Positions 1-7,732 of a stretch of 64,000 nucleotides of DNA are shown in pieces. The DNA is from CAVQBJ01 sp963710725 (lineage in GTDB: Bacteria > Actinomycetota > Thermoleophilia > Solirubrobacterales > Solirubrobacteraceae): assembly GCA_963710725.1 (NCBI GenBank), contig CAVQBJ010000008.1, forward strand, positions 1,951,197-2,015,196. The letters run 5' to 3'. Numbering within the stretch: the stretch's first letter is position 1; each line of letters starts with the position of its first letter. The notes under the pieces were generated by a model. That model was not told the origin of the DNA, searched no databases, and was given only the letters and a program-made list of their open reading frames with translations. The translations under genes were made by a program, and so were the position numbers.

Positions 1-722
1 AAGCTCGCGCTGGTGGCGTCCGGCAGCGACGGCGGGCACTTGCGCGGCAGGTCGAACAGCCCGACGGACGTCTTCACGCTTTCGCGGACCGACTTCCCGT
101 TCCGCTTGACCGTCTTCGTCGTCGTGACGGTGTGCGTGCCGCCGACGGTGAACTGGAGCGCCACGATAGAGCCGTTGGGGGCACCGGGCACCGTCGGGAT
201 CGGCGGGATGCTCACGTCGATCTTCTGAGCATAGGGTGCCGTCGTCGGCGTCAGCGTGCCGGAGAAGGTGAGCGTCTCCTCGACCGGGGAGGTGCCGTTC
301 GCCCACCCCTCGTAACGGATCGGACTGCGGGAGACCAGGTAGATGTCGATGACGGCGGTCTCGTCGAGCTGGGACGTGCCCAGCGCCGCCTGCACCTGCG
401 CCGTGCCCTGGCCGATGCGAGAGCCCGACGGGCACGCCGGGGCGACGCTGGTCGCCGCCTGGATCAGCGCGAGCGGGCACACCGGGGTGGTCACGAAGTT
501 GTAGGTCGCCCCCGGTGGTACATCGACGATCAGCTCGGTCAGCGGTGAGGGGATGCCGCCGAGGGAGCTAGTCACGCTGAGGTCGACGCTCAGGCTCCCG
601 GGCCCCCCGGGGCGACCGCCGAGCGCGGGCGAGGAGACGATCTGCTCGGCGCCCAGGGCGGACGCCGGCAGGCCGGCCGCGACGGCGACGAGCGCGAGCG
701 AAGCGGCTGCGAGGCTGCGCAT
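1..722 (-). CDS. Secreted protein of unknown function, 3' end beyond the window
   Basis: An open frame runs on the minus strand from ATG at 722 to the window edge without a stop (about 240 residues). It begins with a Sec-type signal peptide: MRS, then a hydrophobic Leu/Ala/Val stretch ending near ASALGA. The mature part is rich in Thr, Val and Pro. It has paired-cysteine segments (TTPVCPLAL, APACPSGSRIG) and a Lys/Arg patch (TVKRNGKSVRESVKTS), which suggests a beta-sandwich exported protein. It probably follows the DUF4188-like gene, whose stop is 10 bp upstream, in the same operon. I do not recognise the family. The reading frame is certain; the function is unknown. Confidence 0.7.
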   Translation of the reverse strand, partial: MRSLAAASLALVAVAAGLPASALGAEQIVSSPALGGRPGGPGSLSVDLSVTSSLGGIPSPLTELIVDVPPGATYNFVTTPVCPLALIQAATSVAPACPSGSRIGQGTAQVQAALGTSQLDETAVIDIYLVSRSPIRYEGWANGTSPVEETLTFSGTLTPTTAPYAQKIDVSIPPIPTVPGAPNGSIVALQFTVGGTHTVTTTKTVKRNGKSVRESVKTSVGLFDLPRKCPPSLPDATSAS

Positions 723-731
723 CCCCGGTCC

Positions 732-1175
732 CTACAGCGTCGCCGGGTCGACCCCGGCGCGGTCGTGGAACTCGGCCATGCTCTCGGTGCGCTGAGGCTG
801 GCTGAGGCCGTAGCCGTTCACCGCGTTCCAGTACCGCACGCTCTCCGGGACGCGGTAGGTCTCGTTATAGAGCGTGAACCAGTCCGGGTGGTCGAAGACG
901 AGCTTCATCAGCCGCACGTGCAGCGGGCTGGTGTAGAAGCGCCGAAGCGCGGCGTGGTCGCGCCAGTAGGAGAGCATCACGAACTCGCGCGGCCCGGCCA
1001 TCGCGGACTTGGCCTGCAGGCAGCCCTCCGTGTTGCGGGCCGTGAAGAGCATGCGCGGACCCTGCGACACGAAGTACGCGAACGCGATCGGATTGCGCAC
1101 GATCGCGCCGTTGAAATAGGCCACGGCGGTCGGCTCGGAGAGATCGATCACGAACGAACGGTCGGCGTCTCGCAT
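732..1175 (-). CDS. DUF4188-like (alpha/beta barrel monooxygenase-like) protein
   Basis: The 147-residue protein has the look of the DUF4188 family, small ferredoxin-like proteins loosely called monooxygenases. Diagnostic stretches are MLSYWRDHAALRRFY in the middle and a C-terminal YNETYRV followed by YWNAVNGYGLS. No signal peptide or membrane segment is visible. Its start at 1175 overlaps the end of the upstream hydrolase gene by 28 bp, so the two are translationally linked and probably share the promoter at 2013-2045. The family is assigned by pattern memory only. The substrate is unknown; pairing with a dehalogenase/epoxide-hydrolase-like enzyme suggests a small-molecule degradation or detoxification role. 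Confidence 0.6.
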   Translation of the reverse strand: MRDADRSFVIDLSEPTAVAYFNGAIVRNPIAFAYFVSQGPRMLFTARNTEGCLQAKSAMAGPREFVMLSYWRDHAALRRFYTSPLHVRLMKLVFDHPDWFTLYNETYRVPESVRYWNAVNGYGLSQPQRTESMAEFHDRAGVDPATL

Positions 1176-2008
1176 CGGGCGGCTCCTCTCAGGAAGGCGA
1201 TCAGGTGACGCTCAACGGCGTCCGGGTCATCACCGTGCGGCCAGTGACCGCTGTTGGGCAGCACGACGATCTGCGCCCCCGGGAACGCCTCGCGCTGGCG
1301 TACGGCCTGGGCGACGGGCAGGTAGACGTCGTGCGCGCCCCACAGCACGAGCGTGGGCACGTGCAGCTCACGGAAGCGATCGGCGAACTGCGCGAGGCTC
1401 GCCTCGTCGGTGTTGCGATACAGCCGCAGCGCGGTGGTGCGCGCGGATGGTTCGAACTCGTCGTAGAGCTGGTCGACGAACGCGGACGGCAGCGGTTGCG
1501 GCTGCCCGCGGCGCAGAAGCAGGCCGAACCCACGGCGCGTGGTCATCGCGCTGAACGCCTCGCCGATGACCGGCGTGCGCCACACCCGCGCCAGCGCGTG
1601 CCAGCGATAGGCGATGAGCACCCCGGTGTCGATGAGCGTGACGCTGGCCACCCGTTCCGGGTGCTGCGCGGCCCAGGTCAGGCCGAAGGCGCCGCCGAAG
1701 TCGTGCAGGACGAGATGGACGCGACCGAGGCCGGCGTCGTCGATCTGCTGGCCGAGCCAGGCGGCGTAGGCCTCGACAGTGAAGGGAAATCCGGGCGGCG
1801 CCGGGGCTCCCGCGAACCCCGGCAGCGTCGGCGCCAGGGAACGCCCGTCGATCGCCTCGGAGGCTGGCGCGACGAAGCGGTCCCAGTGGCGGCCGGAGCC
1901 CGGATTGCCGTGCACGAACACCACGCCGGCGACCCCGGGCGACGACGGGTCGTTCGTCGCCATCGGTAGGCCGACATCCCCGGAGACGGTGTGATCGCGC
2001 GTAGGCAT
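1148..2008 (-). CDS. Alpha/beta hydrolase, haloalkane dehalogenase / epoxide hydrolase type
   Basis: A 286-residue alpha/beta hydrolase. It has the HGNPGSG oxyanion-loop motif near the N-terminus and a nucleophile elbow reading LHDFGGAFGL, with Asp rather than Ser. It also has a likely acid residue in GAHDVYLP and the catalytic His in NSGHWPHGDD. An Asp nucleophile is typical of haloalkane dehalogenases and soluble epoxide hydrolases and excludes a plain serine esterase. I chose ATG 2008: a TTGACA / TATTGT promoter puts the transcription start at about 2009. The upstream GTG at 2017 lies inside that promoter; ATG 1963 is an alternative start. First gene of an operon with the DUF4188-like gene. 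Confidence 0.8.
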   Translation of the reverse strand: MPTRDHTVSGDVGLPMATNDPSSPGVAGVVFVHGNPGSGRHWDRFVAPASEAIDGRSLAPTLPGFAGAPAPPGFPFTVEAYAAWLGQQIDDAGLGRVHLVLHDFGGAFGLTWAAQHPERVASVTLIDTGVLIAYRWHALARVWRTPVIGEAFSAMTTRRGFGLLLRRGQPQPLPSAFVDQLYDEFEPSARTTALRLYRNTDEASLAQFADRFRELHVPTLVLWGAHDVYLPVAQAVRQREAFPGAQIVVLPNSGHWPHGDDPDAVERHLIAFLRGAARCETPTVRS

Positions 2009-2012
2009 GGGC

Positions 2013-2045
2013 GACACAATAGCTCGAACCGAGCCATTGTGTCAA
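2013..2045 (-). promoter_or_regulatory. Promoter with 31-bp palindromic operator for the hydrolase gene
   Basis: On the minus strand, -35 TTGACA (2045-2040), an 18-bp spacer and -10 TATTGT (2021-2016) lie just before ATG 2008. The same DNA is a palindrome at 2013-2043: two 14-bp arms (GACACAATAGCTCG / CGAGCCATTGTGTC) around a 3-bp centre, with one mismatch. An operator covering both promoter elements implies repression by a dimeric or tetrameric regulator, for example of the TetR type. No regulator gene is nearby. The leader would be about one base, so the mRNA is probably leaderless. Confidence 0.7.
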
Positions 2046-2108
2046 GGGGTATCGACGCGACGTCGACCCGCACGCCTCGAGCGTCGCCCGGCGAGTAGAG
2101 TCCGCGGG

Positions 2109-2942
2109 GTGACGGTCGTCGTGCTCACCGGGGCCACGCGCGGCATCGGTCGCGCTGCGGCCGTCGAACTCGCCGCGCAGGGAGCGGAGGTCGCGCTCGT
2201 GGGCCGCGATGGCGAGCGCGTCACCGCCGTGGCCGAGGAGGCGCGGTCGGCCGGCGGCGGCGCCGACGTACACGAGCACGTCGCCGATCTGCTGCTGCTG
2301 TCCGAGGTGCGCCGGCTCGCCGAGGAGCTTCGCGACCGCTACGAGCACATCGACGTCCTGGCGAACAACGCCGGCGCGCTGTTCGCCTCGCGGCAGGAGA
2401 CCTCCGAGGGTTTCGAGCGAACCTTCGCTCTCAACCATCTCGCTCCGTTCCTGCTCACCAATCTGCTGCGGGATCGGCTCGCCGCCGGCCGCGTCGTGAC
2501 CACGGCGTCCGACGCCCACCAAGCCGGACGGCTCGCGCTCGACGACCTGCAATCCGCGCGGTCCTACTCCGCCATGCGCGTGTACGGCACCTCGAAGCTC
2601 TGCAACATTCTCTTCACCCGCGAGCTCGCCCGGCGCGCCCCGGAGCTGCACGCGAACTGCTTTCACCCCGGCGTCGTGCGCACGGGCTTCGGCAAGAACG
2701 AGAACGGCGTCTGGCGCGTGCTGACCACGGTCGGCTCGCCCTTCTTCCGCTCGCCGCAGCGCGGCGCTCGCTCGCTCGTGTGGCTCGCGCTCTCCGACGA
2801 GGCCGGCCCCCTGACCGGCGAATACGTCCAGGACGAGAAAGTCGTTGCTCCCAGCGCCCAGGCGCAGGACGACGACCTCGCCACGAGCCTGTGGGAGCGC
2901 AGTGCCGAACTGGTCGGCCTCCCCGCCGACGCGCCGGCGTGA
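2109..2942 (+). CDS. Short-chain dehydrogenase/reductase (retinol dehydrogenase-like)
   Basis: A 277-residue classical/extended SDR. The NAD(P)-binding motif TGATRGIG lies at residues 7-14, followed by NNAG, a TTASDAHQAG segment carrying the catalytic Ser, and the YGTSK active-site Tyr/Lys pair. The C-terminal segment NCFHPGVVRTGFG is typical of retinol-dehydrogenase-like SDRs. The frame is open back to ATG 2007, but homology begins at GTG 2109 (VTVVVLTG). A TAGAGT -10-like box at 2096-2101 places transcription start at the codon. The gene is divergent from the hydrolase operon. The substrate cannot be read from the sequence. Confidence 0.85.
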   Translation: MTVVVLTGATRGIGRAAAVELAAQGAEVALVGRDGERVTAVAEEARSAGGGADVHEHVADLLLLSEVRRLAEELRDRYEHIDVLANNAGALFASRQETSEGFERTFALNHLAPFLLTNLLRDRLAAGRVVTTASDAHQAGRLALDDLQSARSYSAMRVYGTSKLCNILFTRELARRAPELHANCFHPGVVRTGFGKNENGVWRVLTTVGSPFFRSPQRGARSLVWLALSDEAGPLTGEYVQDEKVVAPSAQAQDDDLATSLWERSAELVGLPADAPA

Positions 2943-2973
2943 CCCCTCACACCCTCTGGAACGGAGACCGCAC

Positions 2974-3516
2974 ATGAGATCGATCCGACGGTCACCCGGG
3001 CAGCTCGCCGTGCTGTTCGTCGTCGCCGCGCTCGCGGCCGGCTGCGGCAGCAGCACGTCGTCTACGTCTTCGACGGCGAGCGGAGCCTCGAGCCAGGGCG
3101 CGACGTCGCATCTCGCCACCGCGAAGTTCGTCCTGCACGCCGGCCTCGCGATCGGCGCCTTCCACCGCTACATCTACGAGCCGGCGAAGTCGGGGACGTT
3201 CAGCGGCAGCCCCCTCGATCACAAGGCGGCGCTCGTCAAGGCCGGACTCGCGGGGCTGTTCGCCTACCACGAGCTCAAGCTCGCCCTGCAGGACGCCAAG
3301 CAGAGCCCGCTGCTGAGCCGCCTCGCGGCCTCGGTTGCGGCGCTCGGGGCGAAGCTCAAGGGCCTCGTCCCCGGGCTGAAGAGCGGCAGCGTCAGCAGCG
3401 CGACGATCGACTCGGCGCAGGGTGACGTCTCGAGTCTGACCGGCGCCGCGGGGGGCGCCGGAGCGAGCATCACCGCGAAGGCACCGTCGGAGTTCCAGCT
3501 GGTCACCGGCGGCTAA
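2974..3516 (+). CDS. Small lipoprotein of unknown function
   Basis: A 180-residue protein starting at ATG 2974, preceded by a GGAG ribosome site. Its signal peptide ends in a lipobox (LAAGC), followed by a Ser/Thr-rich linker (SSTSSTSSTASG). This predicts an outer-face, lipid-anchored protein. The mature region is helical and Ala/Leu/Lys-rich (YHELKLALQDAK, VAALGAKLKGL). No enzyme motif is visible. The gene lies 31 bp after the SDR gene and converges with the next gene; the two coding ends overlap by 4 bp. The family is not recognised. Confidence 0.75.
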   Translation: MRSIRRSPGQLAVLFVVAALAAGCGSSTSSTSSTASGASSQGATSHLATAKFVLHAGLAIGAFHRYIYEPAKSGTFSGSPLDHKAALVKAGLAGLFAYHELKLALQDAKQSPLLSRLAASVAALGAKLKGLVPGLKSGSVSSATIDSAQGDVSSLTGAAGGAGASITAKAPSEFQLVTGG

Positions 3517-4181
3517 CGGCCGACGCGGGCGAGCAGCTGCGCGGCCTCCTCGCCGAGCCCGAGCGCCTCCGCGCACTCGACCAGCCGTTCCGCGCGCTCC
3601 TCGCCGACGAGCCCGAGCAGCACGTCGAGTTGGGCGCCGCCGTCGAGCACCGCCGCGACTCGCACGAGATCGGCGTCCTGCAGGCGGGCGATGCACTCGA
3701 CGAGCGCCGCGCGGTCGAGATGCCCGACGAAGCGGCCCATGGCCACGTGCTCGCCGCAGGCGGCCATCGCCGCGGCCACGCCACCGACGGTCGCCGGGGA
3801 GCAGGTCGCGATCACCGCGGCGGCTCGTCGCGGGTCGAGCTCGGCTGCGAGCTCGGCGAGGAAATCGATCGAGAAGTGCTGGGCGATCTCCGCCGCGCGC
3901 TCGGGCTCGACGAGGCCCGTGACGCGCGCGCAGATGAGCGGCCCGAGCACGTGCTCACCGATGTGGGCGGCGGTGCGCGACGGGACGAGCCGGGCTGCAT
4001 CGGCGACCCGCTGGAACGCCGGCCGGTCCCCGTCGAAGAGCACATCGGTCATCTGCTCGCGGTAGCGGGACAGCTCCCCTGCGGGCACGTCGCGCACGAA
4101 CGCGAGTGCGTCCGGCTCGGTGGTTCCGAGCAGTCGCCCGAGCTTCGCCGCCTCGGCGCGACTCTCCACCTGTGCGGTCAC
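3513..4181 (-). CDS. Helical repeat protein of unknown function
   Basis: A 222-residue, Ala/Leu/Glu-rich soluble protein without signal peptide or membrane segments. The pattern of short amphipathic helices (for example AEIAQHFSIDFLAELAAELD and AALVECIARLQDADLVRVAA) suggests a HEAT-like or MgtE-N-like helical repeat. It starts with a GTG overlapping the stop of the upstream small gene (GTGA), so the two form an operon. No catalytic residues are recognised. Confidence 0.65.
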   Translation of the reverse strand: MTAQVESRAEAAKLGRLLGTTEPDALAFVRDVPAGELSRYREQMTDVLFDGDRPAFQRVADAARLVPSRTAAHIGEHVLGPLICARVTGLVEPERAAEIAQHFSIDFLAELAAELDPRRAAAVIATCSPATVGGVAAAMAACGEHVAMGRFVGHLDRAALVECIARLQDADLVRVAAVLDGGAQLDVLLGLVGEERAERLVECAEALGLGEEAAQLLARVGR

Positions 4182-4369
4182 GGTGCGAGGATTCGGCGCA
4201 CGAGGCCGCGGACGGGGCGCGGGACGTGATCGAGGGCCTCGTCGGTGGCCTGCTCGAGCATGCGCTGCTGGCGCTGCACCGCGCGCAGGGCGTAGCCGTC
4301 GAGCCGGGCGCGATCGGGCCCGTCAAGCGACGCCGGGGGAACGGGCAGGTGGTCGGACATGTCCATCAC
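4178..4369 (-). CDS. Small protein of unknown function upstream of the helical-repeat gene
   Basis: A 63-residue frame with 4-bp GTGA overlap to the next gene, which argues that it is real and co-translated. The C-terminal half is basic and helical (RAVQRQQRMLEQATDEALDH, then PRPVRGLVRRIL). Several starts are possible (GTG 4369, ATG 4366, ATG 4360). No family is recognised. The two proteins may act together. Confidence 0.55.
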   Translation of the reverse strand: MMDMSDHLPVPPASLDGPDRARLDGYALRAVQRQQRMLEQATDEALDHVPRPVRGLVRRILAP

Positions 4370-4490
4370 GCAGGGATTTCGGGACTCGCTGTATGCACGC
4401 TAGCCGCCGGCGGGCCGGCCGGACATGGGGCAAATGACGTCACCGCCCCCGGGGAAACCACGCACCCGGCGGTCGCGAGCCGTCGAGAGA

Positions 4491-6389
4491 TCAGGCGGTC
4501 ACCGCACGCCGAGCGCGGTTCTTCGCGGCCCGCACGGCCTCGGTGAGCGCGGCGATGTCATAGGCCCCGTAATGGCGCCGGCCGTTGATGAAGAAGGTCG
4601 GCGTGCCCGACACGCCGCTCTCGTCGGCGCTGGCAACGTCCTCACTCACCCGTGACGCGTACTCGCGGCGGCGCAGCGCGTCGGCGAAGCGATCGCGGTC
4701 GATGCCGATCTGCTCGGCGTACCCGGTCAGGTCGTCCGGAAGGAGCTCCCCCTGATGGGCGAGCAGGAGGTCGTACATCTCCCAGAACTTGTCCTCGGCT
4801 GCCGCCGCCTCGGCCGCCTCGGCGGCGAGCTGCGCGCTCGGATGCACGTCGCTGAGGGGCAGGTGGCGCCACACGTAGCGCACGTCGCTGCCCGCTTGGG
4901 CCAGCAGCTCTCGGATCACGCCCTCCGCCCGCCCGCAGTACGGGCACTCGAAGTCGCCGTACTCGACGAGCGTCACCGGCGCGTCCTCGGGCCCGCGAAC
5001 GTGGTCGCGGTCGGAGTCGACGTCCTCGGCGAGGTCGAGCAGGTCCTCGGCCGTGCGACCGATCTGGCGGGCGCGCGTCGCAGCCGGGAGCCGGCGGACG
5101 ACGCGCAGGATCACGAAGGTGACCAGCGGCGCAAGCACGACCGAGCCGAGCGCGCCGAGCTTGGCCTCGTCGAGCCGCTCCCCGGTGAAGGCAAGGCTGG
5201 AGATGAGCAGCGACACCGTGAAGCCGATCCCGGCGCAGGCCCCGCCGGCGAGCAGCAGCGGGCCGCTCAGCGGTGAGCGCGGGCCGCGCAGCACGGGCCG
5301 CGACGCAAGCCACGAGCCGGCGGTGATGCCGACCGGCTTGCCGACGACGTAGCCGAGCAGGATGCCGAGCGTGATCGGTGAGCTCGCGGCGTCGCCGAGC
5401 AGCTTCGTGGTCACGTGGATACCGGCGTTGGCGAGCGCAAAGAGGGGTACCACGACGTAGCTCGTCCACGGGTGCAGGTCGTACTGGAGGCGCTCGTTGG
5501 GCGAGATGGCCGAGATCACCCCCTGCTGCGCCGAGCGAGCGAGCTCGGGCGTCGGCTGCTCGCGAAACGAGCGAGCGAGCTCGGTGGCCCGCTCGAGATC
5601 CTCCCGCGATGGCGGATACGCGCTCGTGGCCAACCCGATCGCCAGGCCCGAGATGACCGGGTCCACGCCGGACTTGAACATCGCGATCCAGATGCCGGTC
5701 GCGATGCCGATCGACAGCGGCCGCCGCCCCACGGGGACGTAGCGCAGCGCGAGCAGCAGCGCGAACAGTGCGATCGCGATCGCCAGCGCGACCACCGAGA
5801 CGTGCTCGGTGTAGACGATGGCGATGACGACGAGCGCCGCGAGGTCGTCGACGACGGCGAGTGTGAGCAGGAAGACGCGTGTGCGCGTCGCCGCACGCGG
5901 CGTGAGGAGCGCGAGCGCGCCGAGAGTGAACGCGGTGTCGGTCGACATCGCCGCGCCCCAGCCGTGCGCGCCGGCGCCGCCCGCGTTGAATGCGAGGTAG
6001 ATCGCGACCGGCACCAGGATCCCGCCGATCGCGGCGAACACGGGGATCGCCAGCCGCCGGCGCTCGCGCAGCTCGCCGAGGTCGAGCTCGCGCTTGGCCT
6101 CGAGGCCGACGACGAGGAAGAAGAGCGTCATCAGGCCTTCGTTGACCCAGTGGCGCAGGTCGGCGGAGATCCCGTGCGAGCCGAGGCTGATCGTCAGCCG
6201 TGTCGTCCACACCGATGTGTAGGAGTCCGACCACGGCGAGTTGGCCCACAGCAGCGCGAGCACGGCGGCGGCGAGCATCGCCGCGGCGCCACCGGTCTCG
6301 GTGGCCAGGAAGTCGCGCACCGGAGCCGCGAGGTTGCGCGCCCACGCCGTCCTGCCGCTGAAGGACGTGGACTGCGGGTCGCCGCTCAT
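4491..6389 (-). CDS. nhaA: NhaA-type Na+/H+ antiporter fused to a C-terminal DsbA-like domain
   Basis: A 632-residue fusion. Residues about 20-420 are an NhaA antiporter with about a dozen membrane helices and NhaA hallmarks: the SDTAF-type segment STDTAFTLGALALL and the following VVDDLAALVVIA, whose Asp pair carries the ions. Residues about 450-625 are a thioredoxin-fold DsbA-like domain with the redox motif CPYC (GDFECPYCGRAEG) and a GTPTFFINGRRH segment carrying the cis-Pro. NhaA-DsbA fusions are known in actinobacteria. The side on which the redox domain lies is not certain. The start ATG 6389 is 9 nt after a GATAAT box, so the mRNA is probably leaderless. Confidence 0.9.
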   Translation of the reverse strand: MSGDPQSTSFSGRTAWARNLAAPVRDFLATETGGAAAMLAAAVLALLWANSPWSDSYTSVWTTRLTISLGSHGISADLRHWVNEGLMTLFFLVVGLEAKRELDLGELRERRRLAIPVFAAIGGILVPVAIYLAFNAGGAGAHGWGAAMSTDTAFTLGALALLTPRAATRTRVFLLTLAVVDDLAALVVIAIVYTEHVSVVALAIAIALFALLLALRYVPVGRRPLSIGIATGIWIAMFKSGVDPVISGLAIGLATSAYPPSREDLERATELARSFREQPTPELARSAQQGVISAISPNERLQYDLHPWTSYVVVPLFALANAGIHVTTKLLGDAASSPITLGILLGYVVGKPVGITAGSWLASRPVLRGPRSPLSGPLLLAGGACAGIGFTVSLLISSLAFTGERLDEAKLGALGSVVLAPLVTFVILRVVRRLPAATRARQIGRTAEDLLDLAEDVDSDRDHVRGPEDAPVTLVEYGDFECPYCGRAEGVIRELLAQAGSDVRYVWRHLPLSDVHPSAQLAAEAAEAAAAEDKFWEMYDLLLAHQGELLPDDLTGYAEQIGIDRDRFADALRRREYASRVSEDVASADESGVSGTPTFFINGRRHYGAYDIAALTEAVRAAKNRARRAVTA

Positions 6390-6398
6390 CGTGGCGCG

Positions 6399-6404
6399 AT
6401 TATC
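6399..6404 (-). promoter_or_regulatory. -10 box of the nhaA-dsbA gene
   Basis: The sequence GATAAT on the minus strand is preceded by TGT, giving an extended-type -10. It ends 9 nt before the ATG at 6389. No convincing -35 was seen. Confidence 0.5.
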
Positions 6405-6407
6405 ACA

Positions 6408-6436
6408 GCGCCGCCCCCGCCCGGCGAGGGCGGCGC
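6408..6436 (-). terminator. Hairpin between the small membrane protein gene and nhaA
   Basis: A perfect 9-bp stem (GCGCCGCCC / GGGCGGCGC) with an 11-nt loop lies 17 bp after the stop of the 57-residue gene. It lacks a U-run, so it may be a Rho-independent-like actinobacterial terminator or only a pause site. Confidence 0.4.
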
Positions 6437-6452
6437 CGGTGGATCGTGGCGC

Positions 6453-6626
6453 TCAGGCCATGCGACGCGCGACGGGGGGGACGACGGCGCCGATGATCCA
6501 GAACAGCGGGATGAAGATCCCGACGATGAACATGATCCAGTGTCCATTGCGCAGCGTTCTCACGCCCAGCACGATGAACAGCACGACATACAGGATTCCG
6601 AGCAGAACTCCTACACCGGTCGACAT
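6453..6626 (-). CDS. Small two-helix membrane protein
   Basis: A 57-residue protein: MSTGVGVLLG, then two hydrophobic helices (ILYVVLFIVLGV and WIMFIVGIFIPLFWIIGAVV) and a short basic tail. The start ATG 6626 is supported by an AAGGAG ribosome site 8 nt upstream. The arrangement resembles the short PLDc_N-like membrane module of actinobacteria, but it is too short to be sure. The function is unknown. Confidence 0.7.
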   Translation of the reverse strand: MSTGVGVLLGILYVVLFIVLGVRTLRNGHWIMFIVGIFIPLFWIIGAVVPPVARRMA

Positions 6627-6682
6627 CCGTGTGACTCCTTCGCGTTCGGTGGTCCGGCTTCCCGCGTGGGGCCGGCTTGATC

Positions 6683-7597
6683 CTACGGTCCTCCCGTGGC
6701 CGGTGGCGAATCGAGACCGGGCGGCGCCACCCGACCCGAGTCGATCTCCTGCGCAAGCCGTGCCTTCTGCTGCTCGTCTCCGGGGTCCAGCACGCCCGAT
6801 CCCGCCGCCCGCGAGATGATGTCCCCGCCGCGACCCCGCAGGATCATCGCGCAGCCGACGGCGATCGTCGCCCCGGCCAGCGGTCCGACGACGTACACCC
6901 AGTAGGAAGTCCAGTCGCCGCTCACCAGCGCCGGGCCGAACGAGCGCGCGGGATTCATCGACGTCCCGCTCACGGGGGCCGACCACAAGCCGGCGAGCGC
7001 GATGTAGCCGCCGACGCCGAGCGCCCCGAGCGCGCCGACGTTCTGCGCGGCCGATGCGGTGCCGAGGATGACGCTCAGCAGGCCCGCCGTCAGCACGATC
7101 TCCATCAGCAGCGCCTGCCAGGCGTGGTACCCCGGTCCGGGAAGCGTGGCCCCGAGATGCTCGATGTTGCCGAACACGGCGAGCAGGAACAGGCAGGCGA
7201 GCGTCGCCCCGAGCAGCTGGACGACGATGTAGCCCGGCACCCTTCGCCAGGGGAAGTCGCCGCGCACCGCGAAGGCGAGCGACACGGCCGGGTTCAGGTG
7301 GGCGCCCGAGATCCCGCCCATGAAGAGGATGATCGCCATCACCATCAACCCCGGCGCGACGACCGCCGCGGCGAGGCTGATCTGGCCCTTCCCGACCAGG
7401 ATCCCCCCGCCCGCGGCCACGAGCACGAGGAAGAACGTGCCGAGCAGCTCGGAGAACAGGCGCCGGTACTCGAGCCGCGGATCGTCGAACTCCTCCGTCA
7501 ACCCGAACTCGAGGACGAGCCGATGGCGCGCGCGCTCCGTCGCGCGCTCGAGCTCCGGCGTGCGCGCGACCGGCGAGGTGGGCTGCGGGTCGACCAT
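6683..7597 (-). CDS. Aquaporin / MIP-family channel
   Basis: A 304-residue MIP channel with both pore motifs, SGAHLNPAVSLAF and GTSMNPARSFGPAL, and six hydrophobic segments. The N-terminus carries an extra soluble stretch of about 45 residues (rich in Glu/Arg) before FSELLGTFFLVLVAAGGG, and the C-terminus a hydrophilic tail, so the protein is longer than a typical 230-280-residue bacterial aquaporin. The Arg after the second NPA supports selective water or small neutral solute passage. ATG 7597 is 7 nt after a GAGAAT box, again suggesting a leaderless mRNA. Confidence 0.9.
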   Translation of the reverse strand: MVDPQPTSPVARTPELERATERARHRLVLEFGLTEEFDDPRLEYRRLFSELLGTFFLVLVAAGGGILVGKGQISLAAAVVAPGLMVMAIILFMGGISGAHLNPAVSLAFAVRGDFPWRRVPGYIVVQLLGATLACLFLLAVFGNIEHLGATLPGPGYHAWQALLMEIVLTAGLLSVILGTASAAQNVGALGALGVGGYIALAGLWSAPVSGTSMNPARSFGPALVSGDWTSYWVYVVGPLAGATIAVGCAMILRGRGGDIISRAAGSGVLDPGDEQQKARLAQEIDSGRVAPPGLDSPPATGGP

Positions 7598-7604
7598 GGC
7601 CCCG

Positions 7605-7610
7605 ATTCTC
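7605..7610 (-). promoter_or_regulatory. -10 box of the aquaporin gene
   Basis: GAGAAT on the minus strand ends 7 nt before the ATG at 7597. A possible -35, CTGACG at 7636-7631, is 20 bp away and therefore weak. Confidence 0.35.
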
Positions 7611-7732
7611 GACCCCTCGCCCGGCCGTGGCGTCAGCCGAAACGGGTGAGGTCCGGGTCCGTGCTCACCGGCCGGCCCTGCTGTTGGCGTGACCGAGCCG
7701 GCCGGAGAGCGCGCCCCAGAGTACCGCGGATC

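Noticed and set aside
1368..3119. A 583-residue minus-strand frame across the hydrolase, SDR and lipoprotein genes
   Set aside because: It is antisense to the SDR gene, out of frame with the hydrolase and Arg/Ala-rich without motifs: a GC-rich shadow.
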